Assembly (NCBI GenBank): GCA_036306585.1
Contig: JAXJZF010000005.1
Coordinates: forward strand, 310,001 to 374,000
From: Aphodovivens sp036306585
GTDB lineage: Bacteria > Actinomycetota > Coriobacteriia > Coriobacteriales > Eggerthellaceae
Direction of reading: 5' to 3'
DNA: 64,000 bases
The translations under genes were made by a program, and so were the position numbers. This document shows, piece by piece, positions 8,667 through 16,617 of the stretch (position 1 is its first letter; every line of letters begins with the position of its first letter). Under the pieces are notes generated by a model. The model saw nothing but the letters and a program-made list of their open reading frames with translations, did no database searches and was not told where the DNA came from.

Positions 8667-10187
8667 ATGGGAAAACGCAAGGGAAATAAGCGCGCCGCGG
8701 CTCATGGCGGCGCATCGCTGCGCGACATGCTGCGCGAAGGGCAGGAGGCCGGAAAGGCGGGCAAGGGAGCATCGAGGCGTGCGGGAGTGCGCCTGCGTTC
8801 CGATAAGGCCGAAGCACCTGCTTCGCTGCATCTGGGAGGCGATCCGCATCGGCGCATTGCCGTGATCGGCGGGGGAGCCGCCGGGCTTGCCGCCGCCATA
8901 GCCGCTGCGCGGACGCTGCATGCCGAAGGGCGTTTCGCCGCGGACGCGGTGGTGCTGTTCGAAGCCGACGACCGGGTGGGTCGGCCCATCCTTGCGACGG
9001 GCAACGGCCGCTGCAACTTCTCCAACGCGCGCATTGACGCAAGGCGCTTCCGCAACGCGGGCTTCGTTGCCCAGGCGCTCGCGTCGCTGGAGGCTGCCTC
9101 CGGCCACGCGGCGTGCGCGGGGCCTGGCGCCCCCAACGCCGTGCTGCGCTTCTTCGAGCGGGCCGGCTTGGCTTGGCGCGAGGAGGGCGAGGGGCGGCTG
9201 TACCCTGCAACCGGTAAGGCATCCACCGTTTTGGATGTGCTGCGCGCCGCCGCGGCGCGTCTCGGCGTGGTCGAGGCTTGCGAGCACCGTGCCGCGGCGG
9301 TAGAGCCGCCGCGCGGCGCCGGCGGGCTGTTCCATATCCGTTTCTCCGACGGCGCCATCCAGCATGCGGCGGCGGTCGTGCTGGCGGTGGGCGGCAAGCA
9401 CGCCCTCGGGCTGCAGCCCAATGCCGACGGCGGGCGCCTGCTGCCGGGCTCCTATGCGATCGTCCCCCCGCGGCCGGTGCTGGGGCCGTTGGCGGTGGCG
9501 GAAGCCGCGCCCAAGCAGCTGGACAACATCCGCGTGCGCGCCCGGGTGACGCTTGCCGGCTTCGATGGCGCGAAGGCCGTCGAGCGGGGCGAGGTGCTGT
9601 TCCGCTCCTACGGCGTGTCGGGCATCTGCATCTTCAACCTGTCCCGTTTCGCCGAGCCGGGCGACAAGCTGCTCATCGATTTTCTGCCCGCGGTCGAAGA
9701 GGGCGCACGGGAGGGTTTCCTGGTCGAACGTTCCCGGCGCCTTGCGGAAGGCGGCCTGGTGGATCGCAGCGCGGACGGCGTTTCGAACGAGGCGCTTCTG
9801 CGCGGCTTGCTGCTGTCGCCGGTGGCGCGTACGGTTCTGAAGCAGGCGGGGCTCGCCTTGGATGCGCCATTTTGCGAAGAGGACGCGCCGGCGCTCGCCC
9901 GGGCGCTTTCCGCCTTCCCGCTGACGGTCGAGGGCATCGGCGATAAGCGCCAATGCCAGGTGCTGCGCGGCGGGCTGGATGCGGGCTGCTTCGACCCTTC
10001 GACGATGGAATCGCGCATGGATGGCGGGCTGTTCGCCGCGGGCGAGGCGCTGGATGTGGACGCCCCGTGCGGCGGCTGCAACCTGCACTGGGCATGGGCG
10101 AGCGGGCTGCTTGCCGGGATGTCCGCGGCGCAGTGCGCCTGCGGGCAGGGCGTAAAGCCGAGGGAGAGCGAGGGTGCGGATGCTTGA
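8667..10187 (+). CDS. HI0933/BaiN-family flavoprotein oxidoreductase
   Basis: This is a cytoplasmic FAD-binding protein of the HI0933-like family (YhiN/BaiN group). Some members act in reductive steroid chemistry and most are uncharacterised. In the 506-residue product a basic N-terminal extension of about 60 residues precedes the dinucleotide fold IAVIGGGAAGLAAA (near 64-77). The family block GRPILATGNGRCNFSNA follows near 108-124, and the C-terminal FAD-contact region contains GLFAAGEALDVDAPCGG. The extension is longer than usual, so the true start may be downstream; the ATG has only a weak ribosome-binding site. Its end overlaps the next flavoprotein gene by 14 nt, suggesting the two are made together. 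Confidence 0.88.
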   Translation: MGKRKGNKRAAAHGGASLRDMLREGQEAGKAGKGASRRAGVRLRSDKAEAPASLHLGGDPHRRIAVIGGGAAGLAAAIAAARTLHAEGRFAADAVVLFEADDRVGRPILATGNGRCNFSNARIDARRFRNAGFVAQALASLEAASGHAACAGPGAPNAVLRFFERAGLAWREEGEGRLYPATGKASTVLDVLRAAAARLGVVEACEHRAAAVEPPRGAGGLFHIRFSDGAIQHAAAVVLAVGGKHALGLQPNADGGRLLPGSYAIVPPRPVLGPLAVAEAAPKQLDNIRVRARVTLAGFDGAKAVERGEVLFRSYGVSGICIFNLSRFAEPGDKLLIDFLPAVEEGAREGFLVERSRRLAEGGLVDRSADGVSNEALLRGLLLSPVARTVLKQAGLALDAPFCEEDAPALARALSAFPLTVEGIGDKRQCQVLRGGLDAGCFDPSTMESRMDGGLFAAGEALDVDAPCGGCNLHWAWASGLLAGMSAAQCACGQGVKPRESEGADA

Positions 10188-11871
10188 GGTCTCCAATGTG
10201 AAGCTGTCCCTCGACGCGGGGCTTCCCGATGGCGAGCGCTTGATCCGCCGCGCCGCCGTGCGCGCGTTGGGCGTGAAGTCCGCGCAGGTGGAGGAGGTCC
10301 GCCTGCTCAAGCGCAGCGTGGATGCGCGCAAAAAGGCTGCCGGCGACGTGCATTTCATCGCGACGTTGGGGGTATCCCTGACGGATGCGTCGCAGGAAGC
10401 GGCGCTGGCCGGGGGGAGGAACGTCAAAGCCCATGCGCCGTACCGCCCGTTGGAGATCCCCGCGGTGCCGGTGCAGGCGCGCGATGCCGAACCGCGCCCC
10501 ATCGTGGTGGGCACCGGCCCGGCGGGGCTGTTCGCCGCCCTGGTTCTGGCGCGTGCGGGGCTGCGCCCGCTGGTGCTGGAGCGCGGCGGCGACGTGGACG
10601 AGCGCCGTGCCGCCGTGGCTGCGTTTGACGCGGGCGGGCCGCTTGCGCCTACCAACATCCAATTCGGAGAGGGCGGGGCGGGCACCTTCTCTGATGGGAA
10701 GCTCACCACCAACGTGAAGAGTCCCTACCTCCCGCACGTGCTCCATTGGTTCGTGGAGGCGGGAGCTCCCGAGGAGATCCTCTGGAAGGCGAAGCCCCAC
10801 ATCGGCACTGACCTTCTGGTGGACGTGGTGCGCACCATGCGAGAGCAGATCGTCCGGGCGGGCGGGGAGGTGCGCTTCCATGCGCAGCTCGACGGCATCC
10901 GCTTCGAGGACGGCGTGGCCGCCGGCGCCCGCGTGCGCGATTGCCGCTCCGATGCAGGGGGGCGTGCGGAAGAGATCCCCGCCCGCCGCATCGTGCTGGC
11001 ATGCGGGCATTCGGCGCGCGACACCTTCGCATTGCTGTATGGGCTGGGGCTTGCGCTCGAACAGAAGCCGTTTTCCATGGGTGTGCGCATCGAGCACCTG
11101 CAAAGCGCCATCGATCGTGCGCAGTACGGCAAGGCGGCAGGGCATCCGGCGCTTGGCGCGGCCGATTACAAGCTGGCGGTGCATCTGCCCGATGGACGCG
11201 GCGTGTACACGTTCTGCATGTGCCCGGGCGGGCAGGTGGTGTGCGCTGCGAGCGAGGAGGGCGGCGTGTGCGTGAACGGCATGAGCCGTTTCGCGCGCGA
11301 CGGCCGCAACGCCAACAGCGCGGTTCTGGTGGGCGTGGGCCCGGAGGACTTCGGCAGCGATCATCCGCTGGCGGGCGTCGAGCTGCAGCGGCGCGTGGAA
11401 CACGCCGCCTACCAGGCGGCGATGGCGGCGGGTGGCTCGCCCTACCAGGCGCCGGCTCAGGCGGTGGGGGACTTCCTCGCCGGCCGGCCCTCGAGCGGGC
11501 CCGCATCCGGCAAGCGCGCCGTGCACCCCACGTATGCGCGCGGCGTGGCATGGTGCGATCTGCGCGATTGCCTCCCCGCCTTCGTGGCAGACTCCATCGT
11601 CCAGGCACTGCCGCTTTTCGATAGGCGGCTGCATGGCTTCGCCGATGCGGCGGCGGTGATGACCGGTGTCGAGGCGCGCAGCTCGAGCCCGGTGCGCATC
11701 GTGCGCGGTGCCGATTACCAGGCGCATCTTCCGCAGACGCCCGACGTTGCCAGCGGCCTGTATCCGTGCGGCGAGGGGGCGGGCTATGCCGGCGGCATCA
11801 CCAGCGCCGCCATCGACGGCCTGCGCGTCGCGCTTTCGCTGGTGGACGAGCTTGCGGGCGGGTTGTGCTAA
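10174..11871 (+). CDS. FAD-dependent oxidoreductase (COG2509-type)
   Basis: This is a predicted FAD/NAD(P)-dependent dehydrogenase of unknown substrate. The 565-residue protein has an N-terminal region of about 100 residues, then the nucleotide-binding motif PIVVGTGPAGLFAAL (about 109-123). The signature FGEGGAGTFSDGKL (about 161-174) is typical of this uncharacterised dehydrogenase group, and the C-terminal YPCGEGAGYAGGI completes the FAD site. Translation could begin at the GTG (10174) or at an ATG six bases later; AGGGAGAGCGAGGG lies upstream of both. The 14-nt overlap with the preceding HI0933-like gene suggests coupled expression. No further context reveals a pathway. Confidence 0.88.
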   Translation: MRMLEVSNVKLSLDAGLPDGERLIRRAAVRALGVKSAQVEEVRLLKRSVDARKKAAGDVHFIATLGVSLTDASQEAALAGGRNVKAHAPYRPLEIPAVPVQARDAEPRPIVVGTGPAGLFAALVLARAGLRPLVLERGGDVDERRAAVAAFDAGGPLAPTNIQFGEGGAGTFSDGKLTTNVKSPYLPHVLHWFVEAGAPEEILWKAKPHIGTDLLVDVVRTMREQIVRAGGEVRFHAQLDGIRFEDGVAAGARVRDCRSDAGGRAEEIPARRIVLACGHSARDTFALLYGLGLALEQKPFSMGVRIEHLQSAIDRAQYGKAAGHPALGAADYKLAVHLPDGRGVYTFCMCPGGQVVCAASEEGGVCVNGMSRFARDGRNANSAVLVGVGPEDFGSDHPLAGVELQRRVEHAAYQAAMAAGGSPYQAPAQAVGDFLAGRPSSGPASGKRAVHPTYARGVAWCDLRDCLPAFVADSIVQALPLFDRRLHGFADAAAVMTGVEARSSSPVRIVRGADYQAHLPQTPDVASGLYPCGEGAGYAGGITSAAIDGLRVALSLVDELAGGLC

Positions 11872-12178
11872 GCGCCTAATGCGCGCCAGATGTCTTTGTG
11901 ACATGTGCAAGAAGCCGTTTTCGGCGGCCCTTCCCGGTGAGGCCGGGCGGCTTTGTCGCCTATAATGCTACTCGTTTACGTGCCGGCGACGACAGTGGCC
12001 CTTGCAGGGTTTTCCAGGCGTTTTGCCTAATGAGCCGCGTGATCCGGATAAACTTCCGGCCGTGTTGCTGCTCGCGCCGACGCGGTTTGCCGGCCGACGG
12101 GGCGCGGTGCCGGGCGCCGGATGCCGGCGGCGGCAAGGGTTGACGAGCGGGTGCGAATCCCGGGGCAAGGAGCGATTC
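11872..12178 (+). other. Leader region of the cobalamin operon
   Basis: These 307 bases between the flavoprotein gene and cbiF contain a perfect TATAAT (11961-11966) without an obvious -35 box. If it is used, the operon has a leader of about 205 nt. The leader ends in a cobalamin-riboswitch-like hairpin described separately. No coding gene is supported; the in-frame extension of cbiF upstream to 12002 lacks family similarity and a ribosome-binding site. Confidence 0.5.
12106..12170 (+). promoter_or_regulatory. Possible partial cobalamin riboswitch
   Basis: GGTGCC (12106-12111), AAGGG (12135-12139) and the hairpin CGGGTGCGAATCCCGGGGCAAGG (12148-12170, shown here in two parts: CGGGTGCGAATCCCG and GGGCAAGG) occur in the order found in the 5' half of cobalamin riboswitches. 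The hairpin differs by one base, plus one inserted G, from that in the full riboswitch upstream of cbiK (CGGGTGGGAATCCCGGG, minus strand near 33570-33587). The ACTGT core and B12 box do not follow; the cbiF ribosome-binding site comes next. It may be a decayed or highly atypical element. Confidence 0.3.
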
Positions 12179-12967
12179 ATGATCCATATAGTCGGGGCGG
12201 GCAGCGGCGCCGTCGATCTGATCACGGTGCGCGGTGACAGGCTTTTGCGCAACGCCGACGTGGTCGTGTGGGCGGGCAGCTTGGTGAATCCGGCGCTGCT
12301 CGAGGCGTGCAAGCCGGGATGCAGCATCCACGATAGCTCGAAGATGACCCTCGAAGAGGTGATGGACGTCATGCTCTCCGCCCACGCCGAAGGAAAGGAA
12401 GTGGTGCGCCTTCACACGGGCGATCCCTCCATCTACGGGGCGATCCGCGAGCAGATGGACCTTCTGGCGCAGCACGGTGTCCCGTTCGAGGTGGTCCCCG
12501 GCGTCTCCAGCTTCTGCGGCGGCGCGGCTGCGCTCAATGCCGAGCTCACCTTGCCGGGCGTGAGCCAAAGCGTCATCATCACCCGTCTCGAAGGCCGCAC
12601 TCCCATGCCCGAGGGCGAGAAAATGCCCAAGCTCGCCTCCCATGGCGCGACGATGGTCATCTTCCTGAGCGCGGGCATGCTTGACAAGCTGCAAGCTCAG
12701 CTCATGGAGGGCGGGTACGCCCCCGACACCCCTGCCGCCATCGTGTACAAGGCGACCTGGCCCGACGAGAAGGTGCTGCGCTGCACCGTCGGAACCCTCG
12801 CCGAGACAGGTGAGGCGAATGACATCAAGCTCACCGCGTTGGTGTACGTCGGCGGCGTGCTCGGGGACGCCTACGATCGCAGCATGCTGTACCATCCCGG
12901 GTTCTCCACGCTGTTCCGCGTGGCGAGCGCCCCTTCCATCGAGAAAGGGGACGGGTCGGACCGATGA
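12179..12967 (+). CDS. cbiF: Cobalt-precorrin-4 C11-methyltransferase CbiF
   Basis: CbiF transfers a methyl group from S-adenosylmethionine to C-11 of cobalt-precorrin-4 in anaerobic cobalamin synthesis. The 262-residue length is typical. Tetrapyrrole-methylase features include IVGAGSGAVDLITVRG at the N-terminus, HTGDPSIYGA near residue 80 and PGVSSFCGGAAAL near 107-119. The ATG at 12179 was chosen because CAAGGAGCG precedes it and because the upstream in-frame region bears no resemblance to the family. It is the first gene of a 17-gene operon and overlaps cbiD by 4 nt (ATGA). Confidence 0.95.
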   Translation: MIHIVGAGSGAVDLITVRGDRLLRNADVVVWAGSLVNPALLEACKPGCSIHDSSKMTLEEVMDVMLSAHAEGKEVVRLHTGDPSIYGAIREQMDLLAQHGVPFEVVPGVSSFCGGAAALNAELTLPGVSQSVIITRLEGRTPMPEGEKMPKLASHGATMVIFLSAGMLDKLQAQLMEGGYAPDTPAAIVYKATWPDEKVLRCTVGTLAETGEANDIKLTALVYVGGVLGDAYDRSMLYHPGFSTLFRVASAPSIEKGDGSDR

Positions 12968-14166
12968 GCCCTCTCGTCGAACAGGAAGGCGGCGCAACGC
13001 CCGGAGGGCGGTTCGGCGTCGATGAGCGTTTCCGCTACGTTCCATCGGGCATGAAGCGCCTGCGCCGCGGCTACACCACCGGCACCTGCGCCGCGCTCGC
13101 CGCGCAGGCGGCGGCACGTGCGCTGCTGCTGGGGGAGGATCCCTCCGAAGCGTCGCTGGTCACCCCGGCGGGCATTGCCGTCCGCGTTCCCATCGAGGAG
13201 GTCGCACGGGACGAATCGTCCGTCCGCTGCACGGTGAGGAAAGACGGCGGTGATGACGATGACGCGACGGACGGCATGGCAATCTGCACGCAGGTGTCGC
13301 TGCGTCCCGACGGCGGCATGGCCGTCGAGGGCGGCAAGGGCGTCGGCGTGGTGACGAAGCCGGGCCTCGACCAGCCGGTGGGGGCGGCCGCCATCAACCA
13401 TGTCCCCCGGTCCATGATCGCCGACCAGCTTCGGGCGGTCGCCGCCGAAGCGGGCTACGAAGGGGGCCTTGCGGCGACGGTGATAGTACCGGAGGGGGAG
13501 CGCGTCGGAGCGCGCACGTTCAATCCCCAGCTGGGGATCGAAGGGGGCATTTCCATTCTGGGGACGTCGGGCATCGTCGAGCCTCGCAGCCTGGAGGCCC
13601 TTCGCGCCAGCATCGAGGTGGAGATCCGCCAGGCGGCGGTGCTGGGCGGCGGGCGCGTCGTGATCACACCCGGAAACTACGGGAGCGATTTCGTCGAGAA
13701 GCGGCCGCTTTTGAGCGCGATCCCGCGGGCCCAGTGCGCCAACTTCATCGGCGACGCCCTGGTGTTCGCAGCCCGCGCCGGGGCACGGCAGCTGCTGCTG
13801 GTAGGGCATATCGGCAAGCTCGCGAAGGTGGCGGCAGGCGTGATGAACACGCATTCGAAGGTCGCCGATTGCCGGCGCGAGGTGATGTGCGCCCATGCGG
13901 CGATTGCCGGCGCCGATCGCGCTTGCGCGCAACGCCTCATGCAAGCCGCTACGACCGATGCCTGCTTGGAGATCCTGGACCGGGCGGGGTTGAAGGAGCC
14001 GGTGGCGTCGAGCTTGGCCGAGGAGGTCCAGCGCCATCTCGACCTGCGTGCGCCCGATGGGTTGCAAGTGGGGGCGATTGCCTTCGATGGGCAAAGGGAA
14101 GAGCTGTTCCGCACGGCGGGCGCCGTCCGCCTGCTTGGGGATTGGGGGATTTCGGATGAGCGATAA
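12964..14166 (+). CDS. cbiD: Cobalt-precorrin-5B C1-methyltransferase CbiD
   Basis: CbiD methylates C-1 of the corrin precursor, a step specific to the anaerobic route. The 400-residue product has the signature RRGYTTGTCAALAAQAAA near residues 36-53, NPQLGIEGGISILGTSG near 181-197, and the conserved tail region HIGKLAKVAAGVMNTHSK. About 30 extra residues precede the usual start of the family, so the true start may be the Met at residue 30; the 4-nt ATGA overlap with cbiF supports the upstream start. Presence of CbiD with CbiG, and no CobG or CobN here, places the organism on the oxygen-independent pathway. Confidence 0.95.
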   Translation: MSPLVEQEGGATPGGRFGVDERFRYVPSGMKRLRRGYTTGTCAALAAQAAARALLLGEDPSEASLVTPAGIAVRVPIEEVARDESSVRCTVRKDGGDDDDATDGMAICTQVSLRPDGGMAVEGGKGVGVVTKPGLDQPVGAAAINHVPRSMIADQLRAVAAEAGYEGGLAATVIVPEGERVGARTFNPQLGIEGGISILGTSGIVEPRSLEALRASIEVEIRQAAVLGGGRVVITPGNYGSDFVEKRPLLSAIPRAQCANFIGDALVFAARAGARQLLLVGHIGKLAKVAAGVMNTHSKVADCRREVMCAHAAIAGADRACAQRLMQAATTDACLEILDRAGLKEPVASSLAEEVQRHLDLRAPDGLQVGAIAFDGQREELFRTAGAVRLLGDWGISDER

Positions 14167-14851
14167 ACCGATGCTGTTCGGCGTGGGCGTGGGCCCAGGG
14201 GATCCCGAGCTTCTCACGCTCAAAGCGGTTCGGACCATCGAACGCTGCGAAGCGATCGCCGTCCCCCGCACGGCTCGGGGGGCGACCGTCGCCTTGGACA
14301 TAGTCCGCGGCGCGGTCGACCTTGCAGGCAAGGAGATCGTCTACCTCGACTTCGTGATGAGCCGCGACCCCAAGGTTGTCGCGCAAGGGCATTGCGACGC
14401 CGCGGGCAAGATCGTCGCGCAGCTGGAGCGCGGGCGCGATGTCGCCATGCTCAACCTGGGCGATGTGAGCATCTACGCCACCTACAGCCGCATGAAGGAA
14501 CTGGTGGAAGAGGCGGGCTATTCCACCTGCCGCATCCCCGGCGTCCCGAGCTTCTGCGCCGCCGCGGCGCTGCTCGACGTCGACCTTACGCCCCAGATGA
14601 GCGCCCCCCTGCATATCGTCCCCGCAGGCTGGGGCGACTTGAGCGGCGCTTTGCAGCTGGAAGGGACCAAGGTCGTCATGAAGGCGGGCAGCGATCTGCC
14701 CGCGCTCAAAGAGGAGCTACGCCGGACGGGGCGCTACGAGGACGCGATGCTCGTGCGCAACTGCGGCCTTCCCGGTCAAAGCGTGGCCTACTCGCTGGAC
14801 GACGCCGAAGACGAGGGGGGCTACTTCGCGACGATGGTGGTGCGTTCGTGA
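14156..14851 (+). CDS. cbiL: Cobalt-factor II / precorrin-2 C20-methyltransferase CbiL
   Basis: CbiL adds the C-20 methyl group to cobalt-factor II, the first methylation after cobalt insertion. The 231-residue protein shows the tetrapyrrole-methylase opening FGVGVGPGDPELLTLKAV, a NLGDVSIYATYSRM block near residue 101 and the PGVPSFCAAAALL motif near 127-139. The ATG at 14156 overlaps the end of cbiD by 11 nt; an earlier in-frame start at 14048 would add 36 residues unrelated to the family. Length matches typical CbiL (about 230). Confidence 0.94.
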   Translation: MSDKPMLFGVGVGPGDPELLTLKAVRTIERCEAIAVPRTARGATVALDIVRGAVDLAGKEIVYLDFVMSRDPKVVAQGHCDAAGKIVAQLERGRDVAMLNLGDVSIYATYSRMKELVEEAGYSTCRIPGVPSFCAAAALLDVDLTPQMSAPLHIVPAGWGDLSGALQLEGTKVVMKAGSDLPALKEELRRTGRYEDAMLVRNCGLPGQSVAYSLDDAEDEGGYFATMVVRS

Positions 14852-15879
14852 ATGCGGAGTTCATCGCATTCACCGAGCGCGGGCTGCAGCAGGCGCGCCG
14901 ATTAGCCTTGTGCCTTCCGGAAGGGGCGCAGGCGCGAGTGGCGCGCGGCTTCGGCCCGGGCAAGGAGGCGCTTTCCGCTTGGGTGGAACGGGCATTCGCC
15001 GAGGCGGATGCGCTGGTGTTCGTGGGCGCTGCCGGGATAGCGGTGCGCGCGATAGCGCCTCATGCCGCAAGCAAGGCGAAGGATCCGGCGGTCATCGTCG
15101 CCGACGAAGCGGGGCGCTGGGTCATTCCGTTGCTGTCGGGCCATATCGGCGGCGCCAACAGGCTGGCGCGGCTGCTCGCGTTGGGCACGGGGGCGCAGGC
15201 GGTGCTCACCACTGCGACCGACGTCCGGGGCGTATGGGCGGTCGATGATTGGGCGGTGTCGCATGGCATGGTCGTCGCGAACCCTGAGCGAATCAAGGGC
15301 GTTTCGTCCCGCCTTTTGGCGGGCGGAAGGGTCCGGCTCGCCTGCGAGCTTCCGCTTGAAGGGCGCCCGCCCGCCGGCGTCGACATCATCGATGCCGGCG
15401 GCGTTTCGGCTGGGTTCCCCGCTCCCGACGTGGCGGTGTCTCCGTACGACCGCCCCTGCAAGGACGAGGCGCTCCGCATCGTCCCCCGGCGCGTCGTCGT
15501 GGGCGTGGGGTGCCGCCGCGGCGCTTCGGAGGAATCGCTCGGGAAGGCGATCGACGGCGCCCTGGCGCTGGCGCGGGTCTTGCCCAGCGCGGTGAAGGAG
15601 GTGCGCAGCATCGATCTGAAACGCGACGAGCAGGGCTTGCTCGGACTTGCAAGGCATCGCGGATGGCCGTTGCGGTTCTTCTCGTCGGACGAGCTCGCGG
15701 CCGTTCCGGGCGATTTCCCCGCTTCCGCGTTCGTGGAACGGGTTGCGGGCGTCGACAACGTGTGCGAGCGGGCGGCAGCGGCGCAGGGCGAAGCCGTGAT
15801 CCTGCCAAAGACGATAATCGAGGGCGCTGCGGTGGCGGTGTCGTTGGATGAGTGTCCGATTCGATGGAATGAGGAGTAA
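14848..15879 (+). CDS. cbiG: Cobalt-precorrin-5A hydrolase CbiG
   Basis: CbiG opens the delta-lactone of cobalt-precorrin-5A and releases the C2 unit as acetaldehyde. The 343-residue protein starts at a GTG that overlaps the cbiL stop by 4 nt (GTGA). Family features include a central LLSGHIGGANRLARLLA block near residues 94-110 and the C-terminal domain with VVGVGCRRGAS near 215-225. The C-terminal PKTIIEGAAVAVS region, typical of CbiG, is present. It is placed between the CbiL and CbiH methyltransferase genes. Confidence 0.94.
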   Translation: MNAEFIAFTERGLQQARRLALCLPEGAQARVARGFGPGKEALSAWVERAFAEADALVFVGAAGIAVRAIAPHAASKAKDPAVIVADEAGRWVIPLLSGHIGGANRLARLLALGTGAQAVLTTATDVRGVWAVDDWAVSHGMVVANPERIKGVSSRLLAGGRVRLACELPLEGRPPAGVDIIDAGGVSAGFPAPDVAVSPYDRPCKDEALRIVPRRVVVGVGCRRGASEESLGKAIDGALALARVLPSAVKEVRSIDLKRDEQGLLGLARHRGWPLRFFSSDELAAVPGDFPASAFVERVAGVDNVCERAAAAQGEAVILPKTIIEGAAVAVSLDECPIRWNEE

Positions 15880-16617
15880 ATGGGCAAACTGTATGTGGTG
15901 GGCATCGGACCGGGCGGCAAGCAGGGGATGACGTTCGAGGCGCGCGCGGCGCTCGAGGCCTGCGATGTGATCGTGGGCTACACCACCTATGTCAAGTTGG
16001 TGATGCCGCTGTTCCCCGGCAAGGAGGTCCTTTCGACGCCCATGATGAAAGAGATCGACCGCTGCCGCATGGCGATAGAGCGCGCTGCCGGAGGAGAGGC
16101 GGTCGCCATGGTGTGCGGCGGCGATGCCGGCGTGTACGGCATGGCGAGCCCCATTCTCGAATTGGCCGCCGGCGACGAGCGCGTCGATGTGGAGGTGATC
16201 GCCGGCGTCAGCGCGGCGCAAAGCGGCGCGGCGGTGCTGGGCGCCCCGCTCTCGCATGACTTCGCAGTGGTGTCGCTGAGCGACCTGCTCACGCCTTGGG
16301 AGGCAATCGAGCGGCGGCTGCGGGCGGTTGCTCAAGCCGATTTCTGCCTGTGCCTGTACAATCCGCGCAGCAATAAGCGCCCGGATCACCTCGCCCGCGC
16401 GGCGCGTATCCTCTTGGAGGGGCTTCCCGCCTCGACCCCTTGCGGATGGGTGCGCAACATCGGGCGCGATGGCCAGGAGTCGGGCGTCCTCACGCTCGGT
16501 GAGCTTCCCGCGCTCGAGGCGGACATGTTCACCACCGTGTTCGTCGGCAACAGCGCCACGCGCATCGTCGATGGGCGGATGGTGACGCCGCGCGGCTACC
16601 GGACGGAGCGTGCATGA
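15880..16617 (+). CDS. cbiH: Cobalt-precorrin-3 C17-methyltransferase CbiH
   Basis: CbiH methylates C-17 and drives ring contraction of cobalt-precorrin-3. The 245-residue product begins GIGPGGKQGMTFEARAALE and contains VCGGDAGVYGMASPILEL near residues 79-96. It ends with the conserved LYNPRSNKRPDHL and RNIGRDGQ blocks typical of CbiH/CobJ. The ATG follows directly after the cbiG stop codon (no gap), and the gene overlaps cbiET by 4 nt. Length equals the single-domain CbiH; no ferredoxin-like fusion is attached. Confidence 0.95.
   Translation: MGKLYVVGIGPGGKQGMTFEARAALEACDVIVGYTTYVKLVMPLFPGKEVLSTPMMKEIDRCRMAIERAAGGEAVAMVCGGDAGVYGMASPILELAAGDERVDVEVIAGVSAAQSGAAVLGAPLSHDFAVVSLSDLLTPWEAIERRLRAVAQADFCLCLYNPRSNKRPDHLARAARILLEGLPASTPCGWVRNIGRDGQESGVLTLGELPALEADMFTTVFVGNSATRIVDGRMVTPRGYRTERA

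Noticed and set aside
8394..10712. A very long open frame on the minus strand opposite the first flavoprotein gene
   Set aside because: It lies antisense to a gene with clear FAD motifs, has no domain I recognise and is Arg/Ala/Pro-rich, as expected for a shadow frame in GC-rich DNA.
9673..11910. A 745-codon minus-strand open frame opposite the second flavoprotein gene
   Set aside because: No family features, and it covers parts of two real genes on the other strand.
12148..12165. tRNA T-arm-like sequence (GGGTGCGAATCCC)
   Set aside because: No acceptor, D or anticodon arms can be placed around it. The T-loop-like fold is also a feature of the cobalamin-riboswitch hairpin, a better explanation.
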